From NCBI GenBank assembly GCA_964648505.1, contig CAZYMI010000003.1, positions 90,447-154,446 of the forward strand: a stretch of DNA of 64,000 bases, read 5' to 3'. This DNA is from CAZYMI01 sp964648505. Its GTDB lineage: Bacteria > Pseudomonadota > Alphaproteobacteria > Micavibrionales > Micavibrionaceae. This document shows positions 35,588 through 43,851 of this stretch, in pieces; the first letter of the stretch is position 1, and each line of letters opens with the position of its first letter. Position numbers and translations under genes: made by a program. The notes beneath the pieces were generated by a model. That model was not told where the DNA came from, made no database searches, and was given only the letters and a program-made list of their open reading frames with translations.

Positions 35588-36402
35588 GGTTTGTTTTTTT
35601 CTGCCTTTATTTCCTGTGGTCCGGGAGGGGTCAGGCGGTCAAAAATTCGATTATACCGAATTGCAAAAGGCCATTTCCAAGGCTCATAAATTGCAGCAGA
35701 TCCATCAGTTGAGAAAAACAAAATATCCGCGCGGCCTACCATATTGCGAAGCGGTACAAATCCAACCCCTTCCATCACACGGCTATCGCGTGAATTATCA
35801 CGATTATCGCCCATCATAAAGTAATGCCCCTCAGGGACTTTATAAGCAGGGGTATTATCTAACGCTTCTTCATCTGAAGCTTCTAGAATAAAATGAATTG
35901 TGCCGTCAGGCAGCGATTCAACATATTCCATCATCAGGCTTTTACCGCCATTTGTATCTATAACTTCCTTGTATCCTACTGGGTCACGTTCAACCATTTT
36001 GCCATTGATATATAAACGACCATGAATGACCTGTATTGTTTCCCCCGGCAGACCGATTAGGCGTTTAATAAAATCTGTTCGGTTATCCTCAGGGGTTTTA
36101 AAAACAATGATATCGCCGCGCTTGGGGGCTTCTGATGCCCAGATACGGTCTTCAATGGGCCCAGCTGCAAATGGAAATGAATATTTAGAATAGCCATATG
36201 TCTTTTTAGAGACAAAAAGATAATCCCCAACAAGCAAAGTAGGCAACATGGATTGAGAGGGAATATTAAATGGTTCATACAGGAACGTACGAATAACCAT
36301 CGCAAGAATTAAAGCCAAAAATCCTGTCTTGAATAGCTCGCCCCAATCTTCTTCAGATTGTTCTTTTTTTAAAACAGGGGGTTTTTCTTCTTGTTGTGTC
36401 AT
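35584..36402 (-). CDS. lepB: Signal peptidase I
   Basis: 272-residue membrane protease that removes Sec/Tat signal peptides. One N-terminal membrane helix (about residues 24-40) precedes the catalytic Ser51 in IPSQSMLPTLLVGDYLFV; the general-base Lys113 is in NRTDFIKRLIGLPGE; the MGDNRDNSRDSR box and periplasmic beta domain follow. Part of the 4-base-overlap chain acpS-lepB-rnc-era. Confidence 0.95.
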   Translation of the reverse strand: MTQQEEKPPVLKKEQSEEDWGELFKTGFLALILAMVIRTFLYEPFNIPSQSMLPTLLVGDYLFVSKKTYGYSKYSFPFAAGPIEDRIWASEAPKRGDIIVFKTPEDNRTDFIKRLIGLPGETIQVIHGRLYINGKMVERDPVGYKEVIDTNGGKSLMMEYVESLPDGTIHFILEASDEEALDNTPAYKVPEGHYFMMGDNRDNSRDSRVMEGVGFVPLRNMVGRADILFFSTDGSAAIYEPWKWPFAIRYNRIFDRLTPPGPQEIKAEKNKP

Positions 36403-36788
36403 GTATCTGTCTCGGCAATAGCATAGGCCAGCACATAAGGCGGCTCATCGCTTAAGGATAAATGGACTTTGATATGATACGCAAGGGAATACAAGGCCTG
36501 AAGGGCGTTTTGTGCAGCCTGAGAAAGTGTAACAACTGGTTTTCCAAGATTATTATTTGCAATATCAATATCCTGAAATGATAAGGAAGCAGAAATACCT
36601 GTGCCACAAGCCTTGGAAACAGCTTCTTTTGCTGCAAAGCGTTTCGCAAGCCACAAAGGCTGGTGTACATCTTTCATACTCACTTCAGCAGGTGTAAGAA
36701 TACGGGCTGCAAATTTATATGGATGCTTTTCCACTAAAGCCTCGATCCGCCTAATATCAAGAATATCCGTGCCTATCCCTATAATCAT
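36399..36788 (-). CDS. acpS: Holo-[acyl-carrier-protein] synthase
   Basis: Transfers the phosphopantetheine arm from CoA to acyl carrier protein. 129 residues with IIGIGTDILDIRRIE at the N-terminus and the Mg/CoA motif LAKRFAAKEAVSKACGTG. Overlaps lepB and the DUF2062 gene by 4 bases each. In many alphaproteobacteria pdxJ precedes acpS; here a DUF2062 gene takes that place. Confidence 0.94.
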   Translation of the reverse strand: MIIGIGTDILDIRRIEALVEKHPYKFAARILTPAEVSMKDVHQPLWLAKRFAAKEAVSKACGTGISASLSFQDIDIANNNLGKPVVTLSQAAQNALQALYSLAYHIKVHLSLSDEPPYVLAYAIAETDT

Positions 36789-37345
36789 AGTGAAGGCCTA
36801 TTTAAACTTTCGCGACGTTTATCAATAAACTCACCTTTAAGTCGTACCAGTATCATGCCTAATTTATACGCAAATGGGTAAAGGCATATTGCAACCAAAA
36901 CTCCGCCCGTAAGCCAGGGAAGAAAAACATTGGGAAAATTCGTAATCGCTGTTCTAAAAAGTTCACCTGGCGATAAAACCCCAGGCAGAGAACTGACTTC
37001 TTTAATACCAAGAAAATGAAAAGTAGCGAGCCCAATTTCATAAACAAACGCAAGAATTGGTAAAGCTGTAACCGGATTAAAAACTAACGTCCCTATTAAA
37101 GCCGCAACATAGTTAGCACGAAGCGTCCAGCAAATAAAAAGCGTCAATAAAACATGAAGCCCCATAAGCGGAGTGAAGGATACGGAAAAGCCAATTGCAA
37201 ATCCATTGGCAACTGCGTGGGCAGAACCCCGTGTGCGCGTAAATCGATACCAGTAATATTTAAAGGCTCTTTTCCATCCTCTTTGGGGCCACAAACAACG
37301 CATTAAGCGCTTTAACATCGGCAATTTATCACGACGTGAAAACAT
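36785..37345 (-). CDS. DUF2062 membrane protein
   Basis: 186 residues. After a basic N-terminus come hydrophobic stretches at about 46-72, 82-105 and 139-160, with the DUF2062 signature GFAIGFSVSFTPLMGLH and FNPVTALPILAFVYEIG. Function unknown. It is coupled to acpS by a 4-base overlap and starts 3 bases after spoT, so it is co-expressed with the stringent-response and lipid genes. Confidence 0.85.
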   Translation of the reverse strand: MFSRRDKLPMLKRLMRCLWPQRGWKRAFKYYWYRFTRTRGSAHAVANGFAIGFSVSFTPLMGLHVLLTLFICWTLRANYVAALIGTLVFNPVTALPILAFVYEIGLATFHFLGIKEVSSLPGVLSPGELFRTAITNFPNVFLPWLTGGVLVAICLYPFAYKLGMILVRLKGEFIDKRRESLNRPSL

Positions 37346-37348
37346 ATT

Positions 37349-39511
37349 TTATCGGCCCCGAGCGCGTTCAACAGATGCAACCTCGGGTGTTGCACGCAAC
37401 GCTGCCATCAGATTATTTAAGTGCCGGGTGTCTGTTACATAAACATCGAGCAATAAATCCCAAAAATCTGTCGATCGGTTAGTAATTTTAAGATTAGTGA
37501 TATTACCGCCATTTTTTCCAATCACCGTTGTGAGTGTACCAAGTGCACCGGGCTCGTTCATTAATGTAACATTTATTCGACCCACATGAGCCTCAGGATT
37601 ATCTTTTCCTTCACCCCACGATACATCAAGCCAGCGTTCAGGCGTGTCTGCAAATTGCTCAAGTGTTTCGCAATCAATCGTGTGAATTGTAACCCCTTTA
37701 CCGGTTGTAACAATTCCTACAATCCGATCACCCGGAAGCGGGTGGCAACAGCGCGCAAAATGCAAAGCCATGCCGGGTATAAGGCCTTGAATAGGCATAG
37801 GCGCTTGCTTGCCCGATTTCATCTGCGTTGCGCTACCTTGCTGGCCTTCCTTTATTTTCGGTTGCGCAGGAACAGATTGGTGGCCGGGAAAAATTGCGCG
37901 AAACACATCACGGCCTACAATATTGCCAGACCCAATGCCCGCATATACGTCATCAATTTCGTCTGCTTTAAACTGGGCCATAACGCCATGCACTGCTTTT
38001 TCAGAAAATTCATAACCTTCGGTTTTAAAAAGTTTCTGAAGCATCGCTTTTCCAAGCGAGACATATTCAGTACGCTGCTGCAAACGGATAAAACGCCTGA
38101 TATGCGAACGGGCCTTGCCCGTTACTACAAACCTTTCCCACATGGGGGACGGTGTTTGAGTTTTTGACGTGATAATCTCCACCTGATCCCCATTTTGTAA
38201 TTTGGTATTCAAGGGAACAATACGGCCATTAATTTTTGCGCCAACGCACCTGTCTCCAACGCCAGAATGAACAGCATAAGCAAAATCAACAGGTGTTGAG
38301 CTGCTTGGAAGTTCAATCAGATCGCCTTTTGGGGAAAAACAGAAAACTTGGTCTTGAAAAAGTTCTAGCTTTGTATTTTCAAGAAAATCTTCGGGGCGTG
38401 CTTCTTGTTCAAGAATTTCCAAAAGCTCCCGCATCCAGCGATATTTCTTGGCATCTTTAAGGGCCGCACCCAGATCTGCATTTTTATAAGCCCAGTGTGC
38501 GGCTACCCCTAAATCAGCTTCTTCATGCATGTCAGCCGTGCGGATCTGCATTTCAATGCGTTGGTTTTCAGGGCCAATCACAGTTGTGTGAATTGATTTA
38601 TAACCATTGGGTTTAGGGGTTGATATATAATCTTTAAACCGGCCGGGAATATTAGGGTAAGCAGAATGAATAACGCCCAGCACATGATAGCATTGTTCAA
38701 TACTTTCAACGACAACACGAAACGCCATAATATCGGATAATTGTTCGAATGAAATATTTTTACGCTGCATTTTACGCCAGATGGAATAGCGCGTTTTTTC
38801 TCGACCGCTGATATCCGCTTTAATACCTGCTTTTTTTGTTAAAGTCGTAATTGTCTTAATAATAGAATCAACAACATCGGTCCCTTCGGCACGCAAAAAC
38901 GCAAGACGATTAGTAATACTTTCCCGCGCTTCGGGATTCATCTGCGAAAATGCAAGGTCTTCAAGTTCTTCTTTTATTTTATGCATACCAATACGCTCGG
39001 CAAGCGGCGCGTATATTTCAATGGTTTCTCGGGCAATACGTTTGCGTTTTTCAAGCTTATCAATACCATCAAGGGTGCGCATATTATGAAGCCGGTCAGC
39101 CAGCTTCACTAAAAGAACGCGAATATCCTCCGACATTGCCAGAAGCAGCTTGCGAAAATTTTCAGCTTGCTTTCCTTCAACCGTCTGACCTTCAATTTTT
39201 GTAAGTTTACTAACACCATTTACAAGGGTTGCAACATCTTTACCGAACTTCTTTTCCAGATCTTCAAATGTTGCTGCTGTGTCTTCAAGCGTATCGTGCA
39301 AAATCGCTGTCAGGATTGTTGCTGTATCCATCCGCATATCTGCCAGAATACCGGCAACTTCAACAGGATGGGTGTAGTAAGGCTCGCCCGATGAGCGGGT
39401 CTGTCCTTCATGCATCAACCGGGCATAATCAATCGCCTTGTTAATCAAGGCCGGATCAGATTCCGGATTATAATCAGATACTTTTTTTGCCAGATCAAAC
39501 GTCAAAGACAT
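37349..39511 (-). CDS. spoT: Bifunctional (p)ppGpp synthetase/hydrolase
   Basis: 720-residue Rel/SpoT enzyme that makes and degrades the alarmone. N-terminal HD hydrolase with TILTAILHDTLEDT (His72-Asp73), synthetase domain about residues 220-360 (DIMAFRVVVESIEQCYHVLG, PNGYKSIHTTVIGP), TGS domain (VFCFSPKGDLIELPSSSTPV), zinc-finger-like region with HFARCCHPLPGD and a C-terminal ACT domain. The intact HD motif indicates hydrolase activity is kept. A single Rsh protein is usual in alphaproteobacteria. Confidence 0.95.
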   Translation of the reverse strand: MSLTFDLAKKVSDYNPESDPALINKAIDYARLMHEGQTRSSGEPYYTHPVEVAGILADMRMDTATILTAILHDTLEDTAATFEDLEKKFGKDVATLVNGVSKLTKIEGQTVEGKQAENFRKLLLAMSEDIRVLLVKLADRLHNMRTLDGIDKLEKRKRIARETIEIYAPLAERIGMHKIKEELEDLAFSQMNPEARESITNRLAFLRAEGTDVVDSIIKTITTLTKKAGIKADISGREKTRYSIWRKMQRKNISFEQLSDIMAFRVVVESIEQCYHVLGVIHSAYPNIPGRFKDYISTPKPNGYKSIHTTVIGPENQRIEMQIRTADMHEEADLGVAAHWAYKNADLGAALKDAKKYRWMRELLEILEQEARPEDFLENTKLELFQDQVFCFSPKGDLIELPSSSTPVDFAYAVHSGVGDRCVGAKINGRIVPLNTKLQNGDQVEIITSKTQTPSPMWERFVVTGKARSHIRRFIRLQQRTEYVSLGKAMLQKLFKTEGYEFSEKAVHGVMAQFKADEIDDVYAGIGSGNIVGRDVFRAIFPGHQSVPAQPKIKEGQQGSATQMKSGKQAPMPIQGLIPGMALHFARCCHPLPGDRIVGIVTTGKGVTIHTIDCETLEQFADTPERWLDVSWGEGKDNPEAHVGRINVTLMNEPGALGTLTTVIGKNGGNITNLKITNRSTDFWDLLLDVYVTDTRHLNNLMAALRATPEVASVERARGR

Positions 39512-39566
39512 GATCTGATCACTCTATCACAAGGAGGAATGTTACGGAAGATAACGCGGGTACCGA

Positions 39567-39992
39567 TTAAGCGTCTTTCTCAGAAAGACCTGCCATATCT
39601 TCTAGGCCACCGCTTTCTTCTTCGCCTTCGATATCAGCCTCATCGCCATCATCAATCATACCGAATTCATCAGCAAGATTCTGTTGCGCTGCTTGAGCTG
39701 CCAGTGCTTCCCATTCTTTTTCGCCTTCTGCTGTATCAATGATATCAGCTTCTTCAGGCTGTAAATGAATGACGCGTTGGTTGGAACGGATCAGATCTTC
39801 TTTAAGATCATCTGTTGATACCGTTGACTCAGCAATTTCGCGCAAAGACACGACAGGGTTTTTGTCATTATCACGATCGACGGTTAAAGCGGCGCCTGAA
39901 CCAATTTTACGCGCACGTTGAGATGAAATCATGATCAGCTCAAAGCGGTTTGGTAACTTTTCAATGCAATCTTCAACGGTAACGCGGGCCAT
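39567..39992 (-). CDS. rpoZ: RNA polymerase omega subunit
   Basis: Small polymerase subunit that helps assemble beta-prime. The core MARVTVEDCIEKLPNRFELIM and AALTVDRDNDKNPVVSLREIA are standard. The protein is 141 residues, longer than the 90-residue E. coli form because of an acidic tail (residues about 110-141, DDGDEADIEGEEE). The ATG at 39992 has AAGGAT upstream; a TTG two codons earlier is less likely. First gene of the spoT-acpS-lepB-rnc-era run. Confidence 0.94.
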   Translation of the reverse strand: MARVTVEDCIEKLPNRFELIMISSQRARKIGSGAALTVDRDNDKNPVVSLREIAESTVSTDDLKEDLIRSNQRVIHLQPEEADIIDTAEGEKEWEALAAQAAQQNLADEFGMIDDGDEADIEGEEESGGLEDMAGLSEKDA

Positions 39993-40102
39993 GGGCAATC
40001 CTTATCGAATGTTCGGGAAATGCGCTTATACACGAGCTTGACCCAAAAGTGCAAGCATGGGATAAACCCCTCTTATTCTTAAATGTTATATTCAGAGGTT
40101 TT

Positions 40103-40786
40103 ATGAAAAAAGAATCCCCTTTCATGCGTCCCTATTACACAGAAGAAAAACTGGCTATTTTTATAGATGGTGCCAATTTATATGCCGCGGCAAGGGCATT
40201 GGATTTTGATATTGATTATCGCCGCCTTTTAAAATGGGCTTCAGGGCAGGGCCGCCTTGTCAGGGCCTATTATTACACAGCCTTGTTTGAAGACCAGGAT
40301 TTCAGCCCTATAAGGCCGCTGGTGGATTGGCTGGACTATAATGGCTATACCATGGTTACAAAAACCGCGCGTGAATTTACAGACAGTCAGGGTCGTCGAA
40401 AAATCAAGGGTAATATGGATATTGAGCTCGCCATAGATGCCATGGAAATGGCAGACAAAGTTGACCATGTTATGCTGTTTTCCGGGGATGGCGATTTTAA
40501 AAGGCTGGTTGAAACCATCCAGCGCAAGGGTGTGCGTGTTACCGTATGCTCTACAATAAAAACGTCTCAGTCCATGATCGCTGACGAACTGCGCCGATGC
40601 GCCGACCATTTTCTGGATCTGGAAACCTTGATGAAAGATATCGAGCGTACAGGTGGGCCTGTGCGTGATCAACGCATGCAACGCGACCAAGATATGCCAG
40701 AAAATCAAAATACAGACCAAGACATGGATGGAGATGGAGACGAAAACAACATGACCCACTCTATGCCGGCCTATATGAAACGATAA
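40103..40786 (+). CDS. NYN domain (LabA/DUF88-like) protein
   Basis: About 228 residues. The PIN-like NYN fold is recognisable from KLAIFIDGANLYAAARALDF, KGNMDIELAIDAMEMA and MLFSGDGDFKRLVETIQRKG, giving the acidic metal cluster expected of an RNase. The C-terminal 40 residues are Asp/Asn/Gln-rich and unstructured. The ATG at 40103 has an AGAGG site; an upstream frame extension is not needed. Divergent from rpoZ, followed after 7 bases by a uracil-DNA glycosylase. Confidence 0.85.
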   Translation: MKKESPFMRPYYTEEKLAIFIDGANLYAAARALDFDIDYRRLLKWASGQGRLVRAYYYTALFEDQDFSPIRPLVDWLDYNGYTMVTKTAREFTDSQGRRKIKGNMDIELAIDAMEMADKVDHVMLFSGDGDFKRLVETIQRKGVRVTVCSTIKTSQSMIADELRRCADHFLDLETLMKDIERTGGPVRDQRMQRDQDMPENQNTDQDMDGDGDENNMTHSMPAYMKR

Positions 40787-40793
40787 TTTATTC

Positions 40794-41432
40794 GTGACAG
40801 ACTTTTGTAACCCTGATCTGGACTGCCCGCTTTGTCCGCGTCTTGTTCATTTCCGATCACAAAATCGAAAGAACTATCCGGAGAAATTTAATGCCCCGGT
40901 GCCTTCATTCGGCCCTTTAGATGCAAAGCTTCTTATTGTAGGCCTTGCGCCTGGTCTTCAAGGGGCTAATTTTACAGGCCGACCCTTTACAGGCGACTGG
41001 GCGGGTGATTTGCTTTATAAGACTTTACTTGAATTTGGCTATGCCACAGGGGTCTACGCTGAACATGCGCAAGATGGCCTAACGCTTTCGGGGTGCCGCA
41101 TCACAAATGCTGTGCGATGTGTACCGCCTGAAAACAAACCCTTGCCTGATGAAATTAAAAACTGCGCCCCTTTTCTAAAATCTGAAATTATCGCTATGCC
41201 AAACCTTAAATCAATTTTGTGTCTTGGGCTTTTATCACATAATGCAATTATAAAATATTTTGGATTAAAACCTGTACATGCACAATTTGCGCATGGTGCA
41301 ACCCACAAGATTGGGACGGTTACAATTTTCGATAGCTACCATTGTTCTCGCTACAACACGAATACCAAACGCTTAACAGCAGATATGTTTCGCGATGTCT
41401 TTAAAAAAATAGAAACAGAGAAGGGAATATAA
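40794..41432 (+). CDS. Uracil-DNA glycosylase, UDGb (family 5) type
   Basis: 212 residues from a GTG start. Motif A reads GLAPGLQGANFTGRPFTGD, as in family 5 enzymes that lack the usual polar catalytic residue, and motif C reads SYHCSRYNTNTKRLT (normally SYHPSRQNT). Four cysteines (CNPDLDCPLC near the N-terminus, then AVRC and NC around residue 104-122) can hold a [4Fe-4S] cluster. It removes uracil and related bases from DNA. Its stop codon lies inside a palindromic repeat element (41423-41454). Confidence 0.88.
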   Translation: MTDFCNPDLDCPLCPRLVHFRSQNRKNYPEKFNAPVPSFGPLDAKLLIVGLAPGLQGANFTGRPFTGDWAGDLLYKTLLEFGYATGVYAEHAQDGLTLSGCRITNAVRCVPPENKPLPDEIKNCAPFLKSEIIAMPNLKSILCLGLLSHNAIIKYFGLKPVHAQFAHGATHKIGTVTIFDSYHCSRYNTNTKRLTADMFRDVFKKIETEKGI

Positions 41433-41498
41433 AAACTGCGCTTTTCATATCCCCGAAACACATAGCATGGGGAGACAAAAAACGAAGCTTCTGTGTCC
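41423..41498. repeat. Two palindromic GTCCCC-type elements after the UDG gene
   Basis: Copy 1 (41423-41454) is an imperfect hairpin with core CTGCGC and right arm TTTTCATATCCCC; its left arm supplies the last codons of the glycosylase gene. Copy 2 (41469-41498) is in reverse orientation, GGGGAGACAAAAAACGAAGC then TTCTGTGTCC. Both match elements at 51.98-53.6 kb. They may serve as terminators between convergent transcripts. Confidence 0.75.
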
Positions 41499-41510
41499 AC
41501 AACCTAAATT

Positions 41511-43727
41511 CTACTTCGCCCCTGCTCGAATTTCAGAAAGGAAATTCGAAACCTGAGTTTTTAAACCATCTGAAATAACTGCCAGCTCTTCAGCCGCTCC
41601 TTTAACTAAACCTGCCGCCTCGCCCGTTTCTGCTGCCGCGCGCTGAACGTCTTGAATAGTTTGGGATACCTGTTGAGTGCCAGTTGATGCTTCAATCACA
41701 TTGCGACCAATTTCAGATGTAGCGGCGGTTTGTTCTTCAACAGCAGCTGAAACTGAAGAAACAGATTCATCAATCATCTGAATATTACCGATGATCTTTT
41801 TCACTGCCGCAACAGAATTGCGAACCGCAACCTGAATTTTTGTTACACGCTCATCAATCTGTTCGGTTTTTTGCGCTGTTTCCATGGCCAGCTTTTTAAC
41901 TTCATCAGCCACAACCGCAAAGCCCTTGCCTGCTTCACCGGCGCGGGCAGCTTCTATTGTAGCATTAAGCGCTAATAAATTCGTTTGCTCCGCAATGGCT
42001 TTAATGGCACCCACAACCTCACCAATTGAATTTGCAAGCTCATTAAGCTCACCCACAGCTTGGCTGGTGCTTTGCGCATCATCAGATGCCGTGCTGGCTT
42101 TTGTTGCAACAGATGAAACCTGCTTAGAAATCTCTTGTGATGATGAAGCAAGTTCTTCAGATGCGGCGGCAACGGTCTGCACATTGGCGTCTGCTTCGGT
42201 TGCAGCTGCCGCGACAATTGTCGCTGAATGCGCTGTGCTTTGGGAAGAATTACTCATTTGCGTTGCTGTTGCCTGCATTTCTGTGGCAGCCGCTGCAAGC
42301 GATGTAATAATATCACGGGTCCGATTATCAAAGCTATCGGCCAGATCCAGCATTGCTTTTTTACGATCTTCTTCCGCTTTTAATTTTAAACTTTCTTGTT
42401 CTGTACGCATTTTTTCGTTGTTTTCAAGTGCTGATTTAAAAACAGCGACAGATGAAGCCATTTTTCCAATTTCATCAGCGCGGTTTAAGCCCGGAATAGC
42501 AACGGCATAATTTCCACCAGTCAAAGATGTCATGGTTTGGACCATCTGATTAATGGGGCTTGTCAGGCGTTTTGAAAACCAGATGGTGCTTAAAATAATA
42601 ATGGCAAGCACCAAAATCGAAACGATAAGAGTATGTTGAATTAAAAGAACTACCCCTTGTGTGGCTTCAGCGTAATCAAACTCAACCATAACAACATATT
42701 TTACGCCCAAAAATTCAAAGGGCGAAAACGCTGAAAAGCTTTTCACGCCGCGTTCGTCTTGTAAAATATTAACACCTTCTTTGCCTTCAAGGCCGGCTAT
42801 GGTTGAGGCATTTTTAATTTCTTCTTTCAAAATACCTGAAGGTTCGCCTTCTTTCCAAAAGCGATTATCGGTGCGAATAAGGTAATCAGAACCAACAAGA
42901 TGCATATGACCAGATTCACCCATACCTACTTCCGAATTTAAAATATTTTGAATTTTTCCAATAGGCATCTGAAACGCAAGCGCGCCTAAGAAAGCGCTTC
43001 CGTCTTGCGACATAATCGGCGCCATCAGAAATCCCGCTGGTACGTCAGCAGACGGCGCATATGGCTTGAAATCAGCGTAAGCTAAGTAGCCTTTTTTAGC
43101 ATTCGCCTTAACATCGGCAAACAATTTGCCAATGTCTGTATCTTTCCACTCACCATTCACAAGATTTGTAGCAAAATCGCGTTCTTTAAAAACGGTTGTA
43201 ACAACATTTCCAGCAGAATCCATGATAAAAACATCATAATACTGCCTTGTTTGTAAAAGTTCGCGCAACCAGGGGTGATATTTTGCGTGCACCGCGCTGT
43301 AAGTTGACCCATCACCTGCATCATCCAGAAGATGTTTCTCACCTGTTTTGTTGGCATTTTTGCCACCCTGAGCAGGGGTATCAATATACAGCTTTTGCAA
43401 AATTTCTTTGGGTGTTTGCCCAAAGCTATTGGGCGTTACTGCCAGTTCCTGCCACGCCGCTTTATATTCACTCAGCATTGCTCTGATGTCATTGCTATCA
43501 GCAATGATTTTAAGGTCATCACCAATCGAATATAAGTAATCTGATAACTGCGTTTCTTTGATTCTCACAATTGCTTCAAGCTTACCAGATACTTCTTGTT
43601 TAGCTTCCTGCGAAGCATCGATATAAGACACCGCTGTAATGGCACCGGTATTTAATATTGCAAGCCCAACCATAATTAAGGGAAGTTTTTTTGAAATCTG
43701 TAAGTTTTTGAAAAGAGAGAAGCTCAT
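41511..43727 (-). CDS. Methyl-accepting chemotaxis protein
   Basis: 738-residue chemoreceptor. A first membrane helix (about 15-34) is followed by a long periplasmic double-Cache-like sensor region (about 40-355), a second helix (about 362-385), a HAMP domain (RLTSPINQMVQTMTSLTGG) and a cytoplasmic coiled coil whose tip IAEQTNLLALNATIEAARAG contacts CheA/CheW. No C-terminal NWETF-type CheR pentapeptide. Ligand unknown. Transcribed alone, with repeat elements beyond its 3' end. Confidence 0.93.
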   Translation of the reverse strand: MSFSLFKNLQISKKLPLIMVGLAILNTGAITAVSYIDASQEAKQEVSGKLEAIVRIKETQLSDYLYSIGDDLKIIADSNDIRAMLSEYKAAWQELAVTPNSFGQTPKEILQKLYIDTPAQGGKNANKTGEKHLLDDAGDGSTYSAVHAKYHPWLRELLQTRQYYDVFIMDSAGNVVTTVFKERDFATNLVNGEWKDTDIGKLFADVKANAKKGYLAYADFKPYAPSADVPAGFLMAPIMSQDGSAFLGALAFQMPIGKIQNILNSEVGMGESGHMHLVGSDYLIRTDNRFWKEGEPSGILKEEIKNASTIAGLEGKEGVNILQDERGVKSFSAFSPFEFLGVKYVVMVEFDYAEATQGVVLLIQHTLIVSILVLAIIILSTIWFSKRLTSPINQMVQTMTSLTGGNYAVAIPGLNRADEIGKMASSVAVFKSALENNEKMRTEQESLKLKAEEDRKKAMLDLADSFDNRTRDIITSLAAAATEMQATATQMSNSSQSTAHSATIVAAAATEADANVQTVAAASEELASSSQEISKQVSSVATKASTASDDAQSTSQAVGELNELANSIGEVVGAIKAIAEQTNLLALNATIEAARAGEAGKGFAVVADEVKKLAMETAQKTEQIDERVTKIQVAVRNSVAAVKKIIGNIQMIDESVSSVSAAVEEQTAATSEIGRNVIEASTGTQQVSQTIQDVQRAAAETGEAAGLVKGAAEELAVISDGLKTQVSNFLSEIRAGAK

Positions 43728-43808
43728 GTTCTATGAACCTTTTCAGGCTGAGTGTGAATGTAATTATTTCTTAAGCATGATAGCTCAAAATTAAAAGAAG
43801 GTTAAGGC

Positions 43809-43851
43809 ATACAAAAACTTTTGTATTCACCCTTGATACGAAAAATCAAGG
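43809..43851 (-). terminator. Paired hairpins at the leuA 3' end
   Basis: Two stems: CCTTGAT / ATCAAGG (43831-43837, 43845-43851), which covers the leuA stop codon, and ATACAAAA / TTTTGTAT (43809-43816, 43819-43826). The minus-strand tail beyond is pyrimidine-rich (CCTTCTTTTAATTTT). A weak intrinsic terminator is the likely role. Confidence 0.5.

Noticed and set aside
37586..38167. 193-residue plus-strand frame antisense to spoT
   Set aside because: Cys/Arg/His-rich composition with no domain; shadow of the real gene.
39410..39742. Plus-strand open frame with a perfect AAGGAGGA site before an internal ATG (about 39538)
   Set aside because: It is antisense to rpoZ and the spoT start; codon use is poor and the match lies by chance in the spoT-rpoZ gap.
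41884..42510. 208-residue plus-strand frame antisense to the chemoreceptor
   Set aside because: Ala/Ser repeats mirror the coiled-coil codons of the MCP; no ribosome site.
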